From Chaetorhynchus papuensis (lineage: Eukaryota > Chordata > Aves > Passeriformes > Rhipiduridae): a stretch of DNA of 64,000 bases. The DNA is taken from positions 179,645 to 243,644 of the forward strand of contig VWYX01001144.1 of the NCBI GenBank assembly GCA_013396525.1, read 5' to 3'. A program made the position numbers and the translations under genes. Numbering within the stretch: the stretch's first letter is position 1; every line of letters begins with the position of its first letter. Under the pieces are notes generated by a model, which made no database searches, was not told where the DNA came from, and worked only from the letters and a program-made list of their open reading frames with translations. Shown here piece by piece: positions 12,901-27,900 of this stretch.

Positions 12901-15900
12901 GCAGCTGTGTGACCATCCTGGGGCCACTGAGGGAAGGGAGAGGGGGCCTGGCCCCCTGGGGATTTATCAGCAGTAGAGCCCTAAACTCCTGCTGAGAAGT
13001 GAATAAATACCAGCTGGCTCTCCAGGTGAGGTGTGCTGCTCCTAGTTAGCCATGTCAGTGCCCACACTTGCCAGCTGTGCAGGTTGGAGCCCACTGGGCC
13101 TGGGTTGTGCCTGGTGAGCCTGCAGAGCACCAGGCTGTGCTGACACAGCACAGCCCGAGGGCATCACGTTGGCTGCTCATCAGTCACAGGTGACAGGTAT
13201 TGTCAATGCAGAGGTGAGGCACCTCTTCACATTCTCCTGGTCACTCTGCTGTCCCCTGTTCCAAACTCAATGAGTTTCTGAGAACCAGTAATTCTACGTG
13301 GTAGCCTTGATTAATGTTAATTCTTGTGGCTTCTTGCGTCATATTTTGCTAAAAAATCGGCAGCAAAAACACCCTTCAGCACCTTCTCATCACCTTTCTG
13401 TCCCCTATGTGTGAATGTGCATGGGACAGGCAGCGTGGAAGGGGTTTCACCCTTGGAAATGTGCGAAATTCCTTAAAACTAAAAACAGACAGCAATTTTC
13501 CAAAGAGCAGCTTCTGCCATCAGTGGGTTGGGGATCCACGCTGGCGTCAGAGGAAGGGCACCGGTTCCTCAGCGGTGCTTGGAAGGCTGCAAGGAGTGTG
13601 GAGGTTCCAGTAAATGTGAATTGGGCCGAGCTGGTGCAATAGCAACTTTCCATCCCTGCCTTGCCACGAGCTCCCCCGTCGGTGGCTGCTCCAGTGGAAC
13701 GTGGCAGCTCTCCTGGGCAGCCCCGAGGTGATGATGTGTGGTTTGGCCAGCGGGCCGCCGTGTTCAGAAGCGTAGAAGTGACTAAAGCACGTTGCTGGCG
13801 GGCCTGGCTGTGGAATAGGCACTTTTAGAGAATCAACTACTGTAATTTCTATTATGGGCTTTATTTTTGACGCTCTCTGGAAGCGTGGAGCCGGCCCAGC
13901 TCATCCCAAAGGTCTGTGAGCTGGGTGGAGGTTTGTTTTCCTTCGGGGTGTGAGAGACGTGACAGTTCCCTTGCTGGAGCTCATGCTGTGCTCACCTCAG
14001 CGTGAACCTTTGGGCTCCTTTTAACCCCCTCTTCTTTGTCGTGCGATCCCAGGCCGAAGACACGAGGATGCAGGAGATAATGAAGCTTGCTCACGAGTTT
14101 CTGCAGAACTTCTGTGCTGGGAACCAACAGAACCAGGCCTTGCTGCACAAGCACATAAACCTGTTCCTTAACCCAGGGGTAAGAATAACCTCAGGCCATG
14201 ATTTATTTTTTTGTTCTAGCCAAGCAGAAGGGACTGGATTGTCCTTGGTGATGCCTCTGGTGCCGTTCTGTTGCAAGATTGGTTTGAAGAGGTCACATTT
14301 TGTTTTCATTCTAAAGCCTCAGAAGTTGGCAAGATGTTCGTGTGGAGCTGTTTCAGTGTAGAAAGTTCAAGAGGCTGAAGTGGAGTGCAAAACAGGCTGA
14401 GATAGGAGCAGTGGTGTTGAAAGCTGAGGCCCTCAGCAAAGTTCCCTCCAGCCCTGTGCCTGCAGGAGTGTTGGCTTTACCCTGACCTCAGCGGGGCTGT
14501 GGTGGGCTGTTGATTTGCTGATTTTTCCCCTTCCTTCCATCCCCTCCACCAGATCCTGGAAGCAGTGACAATGCAGCACATTTTCATGAACAACTTCCAG
14601 CTCTGCAGCGAGATCAACGAGCGCGTGGTGCAGCACTTCGTCCACTGCATCGAGACGCACGGCAGGAACGTTCAGTACATCAAGTTCCTGCAGACCATCG
14701 TCAAGGCAGAGGGGAAATTCATTAAGAAATGCCAAGATATGGTAATGGCTGAGGTGAGAGCTGCAGAGATTTGCAGGGTCTGAACAGAAGTTTGCACATA
14801 GCAGTTGGTGAACATGACAAATTGATCCTCTCGCTTCGGGGACTGCCAAGAAGCTGACAGCTCTCACCGTGCAAAAAGAGCATTGCAGCTCCCAGCAAGC
14901 TCAGGCTTTTTGTGACCAAAAGCTCTCTGAGCTCTTGACTCACAGGTGTGACAAGGGGTTGGTTATTAATGGCAGGAGTTACTTCCCAGGCCTGTACAGC
15001 AGCATTGTAGGTGGGGTTATGAAGCAGGGGGGCCTTTCTCTAGAAAAGTTGGCTTGAAGAGAGGTAGTTTAATGTGAAGATCACTAAAACAGAAGGAGAA
15101 TTTCACCATGATAGCTTTTTGATGGGAATTTTTTTTATGAAATCATAGAACCGCCATAGAATCACCTTCCACTGTCCCAGGCTGCTCCAAGCCCTGTCCA
15201 GCCTGGCCGGGGGCACTTCCAGGGATGGGGCAGCCCCAGCTTCTCTGGGCAGCTGTGCCAGGGCCTTGCCACCCATATTTTTCTTGCTAAATCTACTGAT
15301 TTTCCTGATCTAAATCTACTCTCAATTTGAAGCCATCCCCCCTTGTCCTGTCTCTACAAGCCCTTGCAAATAGTCTTAGCAAGATTTACTTATCCAGCTG
15401 TTCAGGGGCTGAAGGGGGAAAAGGTGAGGGTTGGCTGTAGGTGTGTGGGTAATGGGGAACTGGGGTGTCAGGATAAAAGGGAGAGGTAAGAAGGGTGAAT
15501 GGATGCCTATCAGTGGGATATTGGATGGGATCTGTTTGGCAGATTTGCACATCTGATGGGATGTTTTGGCCTCCTCAGCAGGGGGAGCCCCAGGATCAGA
15601 TTTGTCAAACCTGGCTTTTGAGCATCAGTCCTGATAGATGGACCGAAAATCTTCCATATTTTGTTGTTCTGCTCAAAACCAGCTCTGTGAGCTTCTCAAC
15701 CCATAGTCCAGTGTGAGATGCTCAGCAAGGGGCTTCCCCAGGTTCAGCAGCTGCCCTGGGGGTTTTCTTCTGCATTTTATCCTGCTGTTTTTCCCAAACC
15801 TTGCGGGAGGACAGCCCTGGATCCCTCCAGCTGTGTGCTCAGCAGTGCCCAGCCTGGAGCAGGGCTCTGTTTGCTCCATCTCCTTCCCTTCCTGGAGCTC

Positions 15901-18900
15901 CAGGAGGTCTGAGCTGCTCTGAAATCATGGCCAGTCAGGTGTCAAATGTGAGGTTGATGGGAATCTTCAGTGTGTGACTTGAAGTGTCACTCCCTGGCCT
16001 TGGAAAGCGGCTGGAGCTTGTTGGGAAGGGTGGAAGGAGTGAGCCCTGCAGTGCTCCCATCCGCTGTGGCCCGGGCAGCTCTCCACCAGCACAGGGCTGG
16101 CCACGGCTGCGTTAGGAGCTCACCCGAGGTGACAGCTCTGAAATGGAAAGGCACAATGGAAAGTCACAAACTTCTTGGCACAGCTTCTGGCTGAGCAGGC
16201 AGCTGCACTGCCTTTGAACTTCTTCAGCAGTTCGGAAGCGGTCAGTTAATTCTCTTCCTGGAGCCCCGTGTCCGTGAGGGCAGCCCAGGAGCAGCAGGGG
16301 GGCTGTGCAGAGGGACAGCCCCCGACGAGGGGGACGCTCTGGGGGGATCCCAGGCTTTGCTCTGCTGATGGAATGTTCTCCTGGCCCTGTAGCTGGTGAA
16401 CGCAGGGGAGGATGTGCTGGTGTTCTACAACGACAGAGCCTCCTTCCAGACCCTGGTGCAGATGATGAGGTCGGAGAGGGACCGGATGGACGAGAACAGT
16501 CCCCTGATGTACCACATCCACCTGGTAGAGCTGCTGGCCGTGTGCACAGAGGGCAAAAACGTCTACACAGAAATCAAATGCAACTCCCTCCTCCCTCTGG
16601 ATGACATTGTTAGGGTGGTGACCCACGAGGATTGCATTCCTGAGGTGAGGGCTGCTGGGAGAACTGGGCTTGTCTGTGTTTGAAATGTGCTGGGTTAGAG
16701 TGAGAGGGGGTTGATATTGCTGAGTCTGGCCTGGCAAGGGGGTTGGTGCAGGTGGGCAGCGAGCTGGGAAACTGGAGGAGTCTTTCCCTGCTGCTGCTGG
16801 CACCCCCAGTCAGCCTGGACAGTCAAAGTTAAATCCTTTTATACTTGCTCCTTACCCTGAAAGTGGGAATGTGATGCTGTACTTGGTTATTTTACAGGGT
16901 TCTTGAGGCAGAGAGGTTTATGGATGTGCTGCTAACCTTGAACAGATGGTTCTGCAGAACTGGAAATTATTATTATGCTGACGTTTTGTCTGCAGTAATC
17001 CTGGTGGTTTTTTATTGGATGGTGTCTTGCTATTCATGGCATTAAATTTCACCAGTGTTGAAGTAAAAGGAAGAAGTAGAATTCCAAATGATTTATGTAG
17101 CAGTTTTAATGTGATTTTATATTCATTCATGCCACCATTCAGGTTTTTATTCTTTACTAATGTTTTTTTCCACTTTTAGGTCAAAATAGCATACATCAAC
17201 TTCTTGAATCACTGCTATGTGGACACAGAAGTAGAAATGAAAGAGATTTACACCAGTAATCACATGTGGAAGCTGTTTGAGAACTTCCTGGTTGACATCT
17301 GTCGGGTAATGTATCTGCATCAAGGAACCCAATTCAGAAAGCTTAAAAACCTCTTTAATCCAGGGCAGTAGGAATAAGACATCCCAGTGCATCAAGGCAA
17401 CGAGTACCCTGAATATCCTGTTCCTGCAAATATGTGCCTCCTTTTCCTTACGCCTGTGGATTTCATTAGTCATATTCCATGGAACACATTAATATTTTCC
17501 TTTTTAAAAGAAAAAAAACAAGCCCAAACTAAAGCTCAGTGAAGCTCCACACCCTGCTCCTTTGTCCAGTGCCTCTTCTGTCCTGCCACCTGGCCTGCTT
17601 ATTCTGGCCAGGATCACCGAGCTCTTTCCTGAGCAGCGCTCAGCGTTTTTTGGCAGGTCAGGACAGATTGTTTTCCAGGCTCGGTGTTTATTTGGCCATA
17701 TGGCTTTTTGCCTGGGATTCCAAGTATTTCCCCACACGAAAGCATTACACCTCAGTCCTCCCTGTCCTCCTCTTGCTTTCCTCCAAGACACTGTGGTTTT
17801 CTCCCTCCCCCCAGCCGTGCTCTGTGCCAGCACGTCAGACCAGGAGCAGCGCTGGCTGTGCTCTGGCGTGTGCTGGGAATGCAGAGCCCCAGTGCCACTG
17901 AAGTGCTGGGACCAGGACAGTGGGAAATGAGGAGTTCCAGCCTCACCTGCCTTGGTGGGCTGCTCCTGACCCTGCTCTGGTTTGTGCTGCAGGCCTGCAA
18001 CAACACCAGCGACAGGAAGCACGCGGACTCCATCCTGGAGAAGTACGTGACCGAGATCGTCATGAGCATCGTCACCACCTTCTTCAGCTCCCCCTTCTCT
18101 GACCAGAGCACCACCCTGCAGGTGGGGGCATGCACAGGCACACAGCAGGGAAAGCACTGCCAAGGCAGTTGTGTTCATTCCTCTTGGGTGCCATCTACCA
18201 GTGCCAGAGAAACTTGTGTTGTAGTGGGGGAGCAAATACATCGCTGTTCTTGGTGACCAGAGAGGTCCTTTTGCTGTAGAAATGGAAAGATTTGTAGATC
18301 ACGGTGCAAATATTCTTCTAGAGAAGCTCAGGTGTCACATTAATTCATCAGTGGATTCAACTCTGTGCTACCACCAAGGTCTTTTGGAGGGAGTTCTTGT
18401 GTCCCGTAGAATTCCAGAATGGTTTGGGTTGGATGGGATCTTGAAGCCCACCTCATCCAACCCCCTGCCTTGGGCATCACAGAGGGAGCAAGGCTGATTG
18501 AGTAAAGACAGCATACTTTCTAGAAAGATTCTGATTTCCCTTAAAAAAAAAAAAAAAGTATTCAGAACAAAAATCCAGAAGCTTCCTGAGCCTCACTGAG
18601 CAGTTTTTTGCCTTGTTCAGAAGTTGGGGAAATGTGAAGGAGGAGCTTGGAACACTTGTGAAGGGGAGAAGGCAGAGATTTGTACAGCAGAGCAGCAGTG
18701 TCAGGGTGTGCCCTAATACCTGTATTTGCACAGAGATAACGCTGTTCTTCATTCATCAGTGACTTCTGGGAGGCTGTGGGTGGGGTGCTCAGCTGTCCAG
18801 CAGCTCTGGCAGGACGTTCAGAGGGGCAGTTGTTGAAACTTGATGCAGCCTGGTGGTGCCAAAGGCAGATGTCTGCAGTGCAGTCTCCAGGTCTCAAAGC

Positions 18901-21900
18901 TCATCCACTCCTACCCCTGCCATGTCTCTGACCCAACATGAGTCTGAGCAGAGCAGTGATTTGCTCCTCAGGTGGCTTCAGTTGCTATGGCCCATCACCT
19001 TCTGTGCTCATCAGAGAAATGAGAAATGGAGATTGTGGCCTTGTCCCCAGGGCTCTGCCCTTCCCTCTGTGCTGTGCACCTGAGCTGCCTCGCTCGGAGC
19101 TGTCGTCTCTGAGATGCAGCATTTGAACACACATCTTGCCATCCTATTTTAGCCATCTGTTAATGTTATATCAGCAGTTTTTCTTTAGTTTCTCAATCTC
19201 CCCCTCTGTCTAGCAGGATGAAGTCACTTGGTTCACCTCTTTTCCCATCTCAGTTGATAGATCTGCCTCGTCCTAGATTCATCTTTCCTCTACATCTCCA
19301 AGTTAAAAGCAGTTTCTCTCCCTTTTCCTGCCTGTCAATACTCTTGTCTATAGCCAGGGATTCTCCCCCTGAGGAGCACAGCCTGTGGGACCCCTGCCTG
19401 GTGTCCATCCCTGCTCCAGGTGGGATTTCCTCCCCCCTGAGGTGCTGCAGGTGGGCTGATGTCTGTAGGTGAGGGATGTGGCCACTCTGCTCTGGGTTCA
19501 ATGCCTCCCTGCCCTTCCTGCTGCACCTCGTGCTCCCATCCCTTCCCCTGCCAGCCTCCTCTTGCCTCCTGCTCCTTCATGTCAGGGCTTGTGGGACTGA
19601 AATTGTTCCTGCCCTGAGTCAGGCCCCGCCTTGCTGGTTCAGGGAACACCTTGTCCATCCATCATGTGGCTCAGATCATATAAAATTAGGAGGACACGAA
19701 TCTCTTGGCAAAGGACAGCTGCCCACAGCTCCTCTTTAGCAAACGTTGCTCAGCCTGTTTGCCTCCCAAGGCTGCTGCTGCCCAGGGTTTCCCTTCCCAA
19801 GTGCAGCTGGAGACACGAGGGACTTGGAGTAGATTTCCTGCTTGATTTACTGACCTTGTTTGAGCAAATGAAACATCTTAAAGGCTTTTTAAGACCAAAA
19901 AAATCTTTACACATGAACCGAAAGGACTATGTGTGTGGTTTAAATCCAAACATGCAGGTATTTTCAGGGCCCTGGGTGAATGCTGCTGTTTGCCATGGGT
20001 TTTGGTGTTTGGTTTATTTCCAGAAAGGATAATGGGTATTTGCCTCCTAGCAATTCTGGGGGCTCGCATTTTGGTTCTCCTCTTGTTGTACATTTTATAA
20101 TGGTGTTTGATTTAATTGATACAATAGATTTAATTAGCTAATAGGTTTGGCTTTTTACTCTAACTACGCTTTTTTCTTGCAAACAGGCTTTACTGTTGGC
20201 CAAAATAAATGAGGTATTCTTTCCCTGGTTCCTAAGTCCTGTGGTGTTTGCACTGTGGTGTAGCTCCCTTAGCTGATAGAAGCATTCCATAGCTCATGGG
20301 CACAGGGACACGGGGTGTTCCCTCTCAGATTGAAATATTTAAAATACTCTCTCCTCTACAGGTAAAATACATTGTTCTGCTAAGTAGTCACTGCACAAAA
20401 CCAAATGGAGTTTTGGTCACTATTGTTGGGCAGCTGCAGAGGTGGAGGAGCAGAGCTCATGGGCACGGGTGTGTTGGAGCAGCTCACCTGTCTGTAGTGG
20501 AAGATCACCTTGTGAAATTCAGGGGTGAAAACCACATCTTGGTTTTGGCTGATCTGCAGCAGCTGCAGCATTTGCCACCGGCCACTGCCTGTGTTCCAAA
20601 TAACACACAGCTGGTTTCCCATGAATTAGATACCAGCTTATAATGCTCCAGATGATGAGTTTTCAACTCTGGAGCTGTGCTGTCACACAGCCAAGTCCCA
20701 TTTACCTGTGGCCTCTTGAGGCAGCTGCTGGTCAACGCTAAAAGAGGAATCTGTGTGCCAGGGTTGCTGATAGCCCTGATGAAGCAGATGAAGGTGACTG
20801 CTTGTTTCCTCTGCTTAGTCGAGCCTCAATTACCGCAGCTCTCTGCTGCAGAAGCTCCTGTTCCATGTTTCCCTTCCGGCGCTGGTTCCCACCCTGCCCA
20901 TGCAGTTGCTGATGCTGTGGTAGATACCACAGGGAGCTGCCCAGCAAGTGCTGCAGAGCAGTTAGCAGTGACTGGAGAGAGCAGCTGGGGCTGGGCTTAG
21001 CTGGGAGCGAGGGGTGTGACTGCGGTGTGCTTGCGTTGCAGACTCGGCAGCCCGTGTTCGTGCAGCTGCTGCAGGGGGTGTTCAGGGTGTACCACTGCAC
21101 CTGGCTCATGCCCAGCCAGAAGGCCTCCGTGGAGAGCTGCATCCGGGTGCTCTCAGACGTAGGTAAGGAGTGGGTGTGAGCAGAGCTGCCTGCTCAGGAC
21201 CTGCTGCTCGTGTGCCATCCTGCCACAGGGACGGTGCAGCGTGCGTCCTGCAGGTGCCACTTGGGGATTACTCGTGATCCAGGCTCGGTACAAAGCCAGG
21301 GTTGTGCTGATGGATCATCGTGGTTGAGCAGTGGGTGTTGTCACTGTCACCTGAAGTGCTTTCTCTCTGCAGTCTCCCTGCAGTCCTCCTGCAGGTGATC
21401 TGCAGCAGGGAGATATTTTTTCGTGGAAGCACTGAGGTTGGAAAAGCCCTTCAGGATCACTGAGTCCAAGCTGTGCCCCATCCCCACCTTGTCCCCAGCC
21501 CAGAGCACTGAGTGCCACAGCCAGGCCTTCCTTTGACACCTCCAGGGATGGGCACTCCAAACCTCCCTGGGTAGTTCCAATGCCTGTCCACCCTTTCCAT
21601 GAAGAAACTCCTGATGTCCATCCTGACCCTCCCCTGGTGCATCTGGGAGTGCCACTCCTGCCCACAGATGTGCTCCACCTTCAGTGTCTGCAGGAGTAGC
21701 TTGCACTGGCTGCGGGGTCAGGTTCTGTTTTTGTGTGTCCACGTGTGCCAGCACGAGTTGTTGGGGGTGTGTGTTTAGGGACAGATTCCTACTCCCACGC
21801 TTTAAAAACAGTGACAACCCTGAGGTGTGGAAGCCTCTAAACATAATCCTGCCCAGGCCTGACCCTGCATGGGGACTGAGCACTGCCCTGTTTACAGTGC

Positions 21901-24900
21901 ATTCAGAGAGTCGTGGAATGGTTAAGGTTGGAAAAGATCTTTTAAGGTCATCAGGTCCAATTGTCAGCCCAGCACCACCCCTGTGGTCATCAGTAAACCA
22001 TGTCCTCAAGTGCCACATCCACAGGTTTTTTTTGACCACCTGCCTGGGCAGCCCCTTCTAATGCTTTACAACCCTTTCTGTGAAAAAAAAAAAAAAAATC
22101 CTAATGTCTAATCTAAACCTTCCCTGGTGCAACTAGAGGCTGTTTGCTCTCATGCTGTGAAGGGGAGTTTGTAGAAGGAAGGGCTTGCATAGACTTCTGT
22201 CTTGTTTTTGTGGTGGTCCATGGGCTCGAGGTCTCAGTTCCCACTGGTTCTGCTCGTTGCAGCAAAAAGCCGAACGATTGCCATTCCCGTGGACTTGGAC
22301 AGTCAGGTGAACAACCTGTTCCTGAAATCCCACAACATCGTGCAGAAGACTGCCATGAACTGGCGCATGACCGCCAGGAACGCCGCCCGCCGGGACTCGG
22401 TGCTCGCCGCCTCCCGGGACTACAGGAACATCATCGAGAGGTTACAGGTGACTGCACAGCTCCCAGGCCTCGCCTGGACAAACCCTGAGGCCTTTTCACT
22501 TGTTCAGGCAGGACAGACCTGGTTGTCCTGACCCTCTGCTGCCGTTTGTAACATTAATTCACCTCTGGATGTGTGTGTTGGTGATGTTAGTTTAAACCTG
22601 GCTGTGGTTGTTTCCTAGGACATAGTGTCAGCCTTGGAGGATCGCCTGCGCCCTCTGGTCCAGGCTGAGCTGTCAGTGCTGGTGGATGTGCTCCACAGGC
22701 CTGAGCTGCTCTTCCCAGAGAACACGGATGCCAGGAGGAAATGTGAAAGCGGAGGTTTCATTTGCAAGTAAGTTCTCTTAGAAGCCTGGCTTGTTTTGCT
22801 TTTTTCCCAATCTTCCCGTGCCCTGTGGAATGGAGCCCTCTTCACCCAGCTCGGTAAATACTTGATAATCCTCTGAAACACCTGTGAAAATCAGTATTTT
22901 GTGATATGGTCGAGGCAATTTCTCCTTGAAGGGGAGAAAAAAACCTGCTCATGGGAATGGGGAAGGACTGGTTGATATGTTCTCCCAGCTAATGCTTAAA
23001 AATCTGTTTGCTGCAGGATATAAATGTCCTGAGCAGTTGTATAAATGAGTTAAATTTTGAGCTGGTCCCAGTTATTGATACCTGTCTTCACCCCAGTCAT
23101 GTTTGTGAGGTGCTGGGTGAACACATCAGGATCAGTTGTTGTCATGGGCATCACCACAGTCAGAGGAAAGGGAAAGATTACAATTGTGGTCATGTAGAGG
23201 GCATTTTAGAGCAGATCCAGCTTCTCCCATCACCTCCTCAAAGGGTGGCCTCAATACAGAGGTTATGGAAGCTGGCAGTGAGGTAGTCCCAAGAGCTGAA
23301 TGGGATGGATTTCAGTTTGCATCATCCAGGACTCTCAGTCTGGTTTTTACCCAAGTGGAATAGATTTCTTACTGTAGTTTGGTTGTTCCAGAGGACCATC
23401 AGGTCCTGGATCCCACTGATGCCTTGCTTCCTGCAGCCAGAGGGATTTTTTGGCTCTTTTCCTGCCCGGGGAGTGCAGGTTCCTCCACAGCTTCCCCTGG
23501 TAGCTGTTGGCTGTTGCTCTGGAGAGAATGCTCCAAAATGGTTGTGTAACAGTGGGATGATAAACCTTGTTTGCAGCATAAAGCAATTAAGATAACCACA
23601 CGTCTCTTGCCCCATTTTTAGAATATTTGCACTAACTTGGTTGATGGCTTTTTTCAGGTTAATTAAGCACACAAAACAGCTGCTGGAGGAGAATGAGGAG
23701 AAGCTGTGCATTAAGGTATTACAGACGCTCAGGGAAATGATGACCAAAGATAGAGGCTATGGAGAAAAGGTAAGGTACAGTCCATCATCCTGCTAAGCAC
23801 TGTCTTTATTCAGCAAAGGAAAATAAAACTCCTGCTTTTTCAAGCTGTTCTGTATGTGTAAGCACTTCTAGGCTGGAGCAGGAACAAAACCTTTTTAGTC
23901 AACTAATACCTTTGAAATCATATTTGAAGTTAAGCTTGTTTCTGTTGCTTGTCTACTTGAGACTGGCAAGTTTAAGTCTAATCCCTGCAGCTGCTGGCAC
24001 TCTAAAATATCAGTTTTGTTACCTTTTTATGAAGGCTATAACCTCTTTATCTGCTTCCTGGGTCTAGGTGACTCTTCACCAGATCATGTAACCTTGCAAC
24101 AAGAGGGTGTTTGTAGTTAATTTGAATTTGTGTACAACTGAGTGATCTTGTTGTGATCTATAGATGGAAACTCTCTGTACACCCACCCGTGTTTCTTCTT
24201 TCCCTTTCCTACATACAACTCTTGACTGGTTGAGAACATTCTTCTGTAGGTACAGACCCATTCTTTATTTACATCAGGAGGGTGTGGATGCACCCATCTG
24301 TTTGTGTTCCTAGAAGTGGCCACAGTCAGCTGAGGCTGGGATTTGGAGATTCTCCTGGAATTCCCATCAGCTGAGGGCTCTTCCCATGCCCCCCAGTGGG
24401 TACAGAGGAGCACCCCCTCCAGTGAGGGTGTTAGGGAGCAGCTGGGAGTGGGGACTGGGGGAAGCTGTGATGTGGAAGGGCTCTCACTGCTACTGGGGGG
24501 CAGTGCCCAGGAGCAGGAGGCTGTGCCCAGGAGCAGGTGGTGTCTCAGCCCAGCTTTCCCCCACAGCCGGGTTGGGAGCTGTTGCCTCGTGCTCAGTTCA
24601 CAGCAAAAAGGGCAAAAACTTGAGAGTTTCATAACAGCAGAAATCGTTTGTAGCAGCTGCCAGGGAGGGAGATGCTCCACAGGCAGAGGAACCTGGAGCA
24701 TCGTGGCCAGCTGGGAATGTCCCCAGGAGGCAGGAGCAGGACGTGGTGCCCAGGGCTCTGGGGAGGGAGCAGTGGGAGCCTGGCACACGTGGGTGTGCAC
24801 GTGTGGGCTGCTCCCAGCACACCCAGGAGGGAGCACAGGCAGTGCCAGGGAGCAGGAGACTCCCAGGAAAACGCCCCAAGGGTAGGGATGGCCAGGGGTG

Positions 24901-27900
24901 TGCTCCCTGCCCTGTCAGGAACGCTCTTCCCACGTGCTGCCAGGCACAGCCCAGCTCCCGGCTCTGCTGCTGCCTGGGACGTTCTCGTTGTGTTTCTGAG
25001 TGAGTTCCCTGGCTTGAGGGAATTCCCTAGCCAGCTGCAGGAAGGCAGCACATCCCTGTGGGATGAGGAGGGAGCAGGCTCACGGGGAAGGGCACAGGTG
25101 CAGGTGTCAGCTTGGAGCACATCGTCCTTCTCTGCTCGAGGGGCCGAATCCTGTGCTGGGGCATCACCTTGGGTCCTCTCCTCAGGGTCCCTTCACTGAG
25201 ACATCCCACCTGGCAGGGGCTGGCTGTGGCCTGCAGAAGCCAGTCTGCTCCTGGGAATGGGACTGGTGATCCTCTAACGAGGGCTGGTATTTCCTGGGGT
25301 GCAGCACTGGGGGTGTAACAGGTTCAACACAGATCTCATTTTACACTTGTTTAGCAGATCAGTGTATCCTCTGCTGTTAAAACAGCCAGGAGCCACTGCC
25401 CAAGGTCACCTTAAGTAATAAAAGCAGTGGGTGATGCACGCTGTATGTATTATACACCAGTGAGACCCAAAACAAGGCTTTTTGAGAGTTTTCCTTAAGT
25501 GCTGTCTGCCACTGAGAGCTTTTCCAAAATGGAAATTAATTTCTAGGAGTTTCTTAGACTTCATTCAGCTAACTTGGATGAAGCAGTATTTCTAGAAGCT
25601 GCAGTTAACATACCTTGCACCATTCAGACCACGGAGAACCCCACAAGATGCTAAAAAAATCTTCAAAGTGTGGCAGAAGCACTAATTTCTGAAGCAGTAG
25701 CTCAGTTACATAAGGAGTCAGGATATGCCTGCCTGTGAAGTGATTTCCGAGTCGGAAGAAGCAGCTGATTGCTCACAGATAGACTGTGAGTAGTAGTAGA
25801 ACAGCTTTTACTGTCTGGCTGTGAGCAGTGCAGTCGGATTTATTCTCCCTTGTGACTCAGAGAACCGAATTTAGTCGCCACCTAAAAGGCAGCACCTTTT
25901 GTTTTCAAAATCATCCTGTAGTGTAACAAAAAAAGAGAAGGAAAAAGCCCTCTTCTATTGTAAAAACCCCACTGTAAGTCCTGGAGTCCCTACATAGAGG
26001 TGGGTTCCATACATTGGGGTGGCAGAACTTACCCTTGTGAGCAGCTTATTGACCCCACAAGCACAGAACCATGGAATGGCTTGGCTTGGAAGGGACCTTA
26101 AAGGACCTTAAAGATGACCCTGCCACGGGCAGGGACAGCTTCCACAGCCCAAGGTGCTCCAACCTGACCCTGAACCCTTCCAGGGATGGGGCAGTCACAG
26201 CTGTTCTCTCTGGGCACCCTGTGCCAGGGCCTCCCCACCCTCAGAGGGAAGGATTCCTTCCTGGCAGCCCATTCAAGCCTCTCTCAGTGCAGAGCTGTCA
26301 CCCCGTGTCCTGTCCCTCTGCAGGGCTCTCAGCTGTCCCTGCACACCCAGGGGCCTCTCTGGGGCAGCTCTGGCAGCTCCCGTGCTTCTGCTGCAGCTGG
26401 AACAACCTGAATTCCTTAACCATGGGGCTCCTCCTCTCCTGCTGGATCTCCCAGCCCAGGGAACACCTCACCCTCCTGGCCCGTGTCCCTGGTGAAGGTG
26501 GGCAGTGCAGGGAGGACACGGGGTGTGCTCCTGCCACCCGGGGCCTCGGTCCCGCAGCTGGGGCTCCTCAGCAGCGAGCAGAACCCGTGGGGAGAGAGCA
26601 CAGATGTACAGAAGCCTGTGGGAAGGCTCAAATTTTTACATATTGCTAAAGACTCCTCGCTTGGCACGCGCTCAGGACGGCTCAGTGACGGGGAGCATAC
26701 TGTGGAGTATTTAATAGGCACAAAACGGCGCTGCATTGACAGTGTAGGCTAGACCCAAGTTTTTCACTGTGCTGAAACATGTCATTCATGCACGTCTCTC
26801 CGGGTGCCTACCAGCTGACTCGCCTCAGCTCTGCAGGACTTGGATGGGAAAGCTCCATTTTTCCTCCCAGAGTGGGAATGCAGCCCCTGCACTGCTGCTG
26901 CTCACGGCTTGTGACACTCCCGTGCCCAAGGGTGAAGTCCTTGGCTCCGGGTCAGGCAGCCCACGTGGTTTGTCACTGGCACAGGAACAAAGCCAGGGCA
27001 CATCCTGCCTCCCCAGCTCCCTGGCACAGCATTCCCAGCAGCGTCTGTTCCCTAACCCTGGCAGATGTTCCTTGTGCCCACTGCAGGAATAATGTTGGAT
27101 GGCAGCATTAAAGTGTTAAATGATTTATAAGATCCTAACATGAAATTTATGTGTCATTTCTCTTACTAATGCTTGCTTTCAATTCTTCCCCTTCTTTCTT
27201 TCCCGGCAGATTACCATTGAATTGGATAATGCTGAGGTTTTAATTTTATTTCTTTTCTCCAGTGTTGTTTCTATGGTGTTTGTTTTACCAGTAGCCCTGT
27301 GATCTGTCCTGTCTCTGCAGCACTGAGCGTTCTGATTTGTGTGCCTGTGTCAGTGAATTAGTGGAGTTTTCAGTCTGCTGTATGTCTATCCTGGGAATAG
27401 TCACCATAACTAATTCCTTATGTCATCACTTGGAATATTAATCCAAATGGAGTTATCATTTTTGGTAGTCTGCAGTCAGCTGGTGCCGTGGTAGATCCTG
27501 TGGAGTTCAGGATCAGATCTGGAGGATGAGCTGCTCTAAGCAGTCAGCATTTAGCACTTGGCCACCATTCCCGTGTCACTCCTGAAGGGGTTATTTCTTT
27601 TTGTTTGGAAAACTAAATAGTGGGGTTCAGTGGTGTCCATGCAGAAGAAGGGGGTGCAGGTGGGACCGGGCAGGGTCAGGTCCTTGTGCAGGAATGGTGC
27701 TGCTGCTTTTCCCAGAGAGGTGACAGTCCTGCAGCCCGTGGGAGCATTCCAGTGCCCTTCCTGTGCCTCTCTGGTCTGGGTGTGAAGCCACGTCAGGCAG
27801 TGGGGTGGGTGGTGCGTGACCCTGGGGCATCGGTGACTCGGGGAGCTGTTTCTGGGTGAAAAGCTCCCTGCATCCCCCCGGGGCTGGCACTGCCGTGCTG

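Larger units (their letters stand above)
21163..22262 (+). other. ITPR1: ITPR1 intron with two CR1 copies
   Basis: A 1.1-kb intron; two antisense CR1 fragments fill nearly half (21424-21662 and 21903-22145), the second ending about 115 bp before the next exon. Confidence 0.88.

Noticed and set aside
23770..27209. Several 100-240 residue frames on both strands around 24.1-25.2 kb
   Set aside because: The region is GC-rich intron. The frames overlap in opposite strands, show no recognisable domain and lack splice or conservation evidence.
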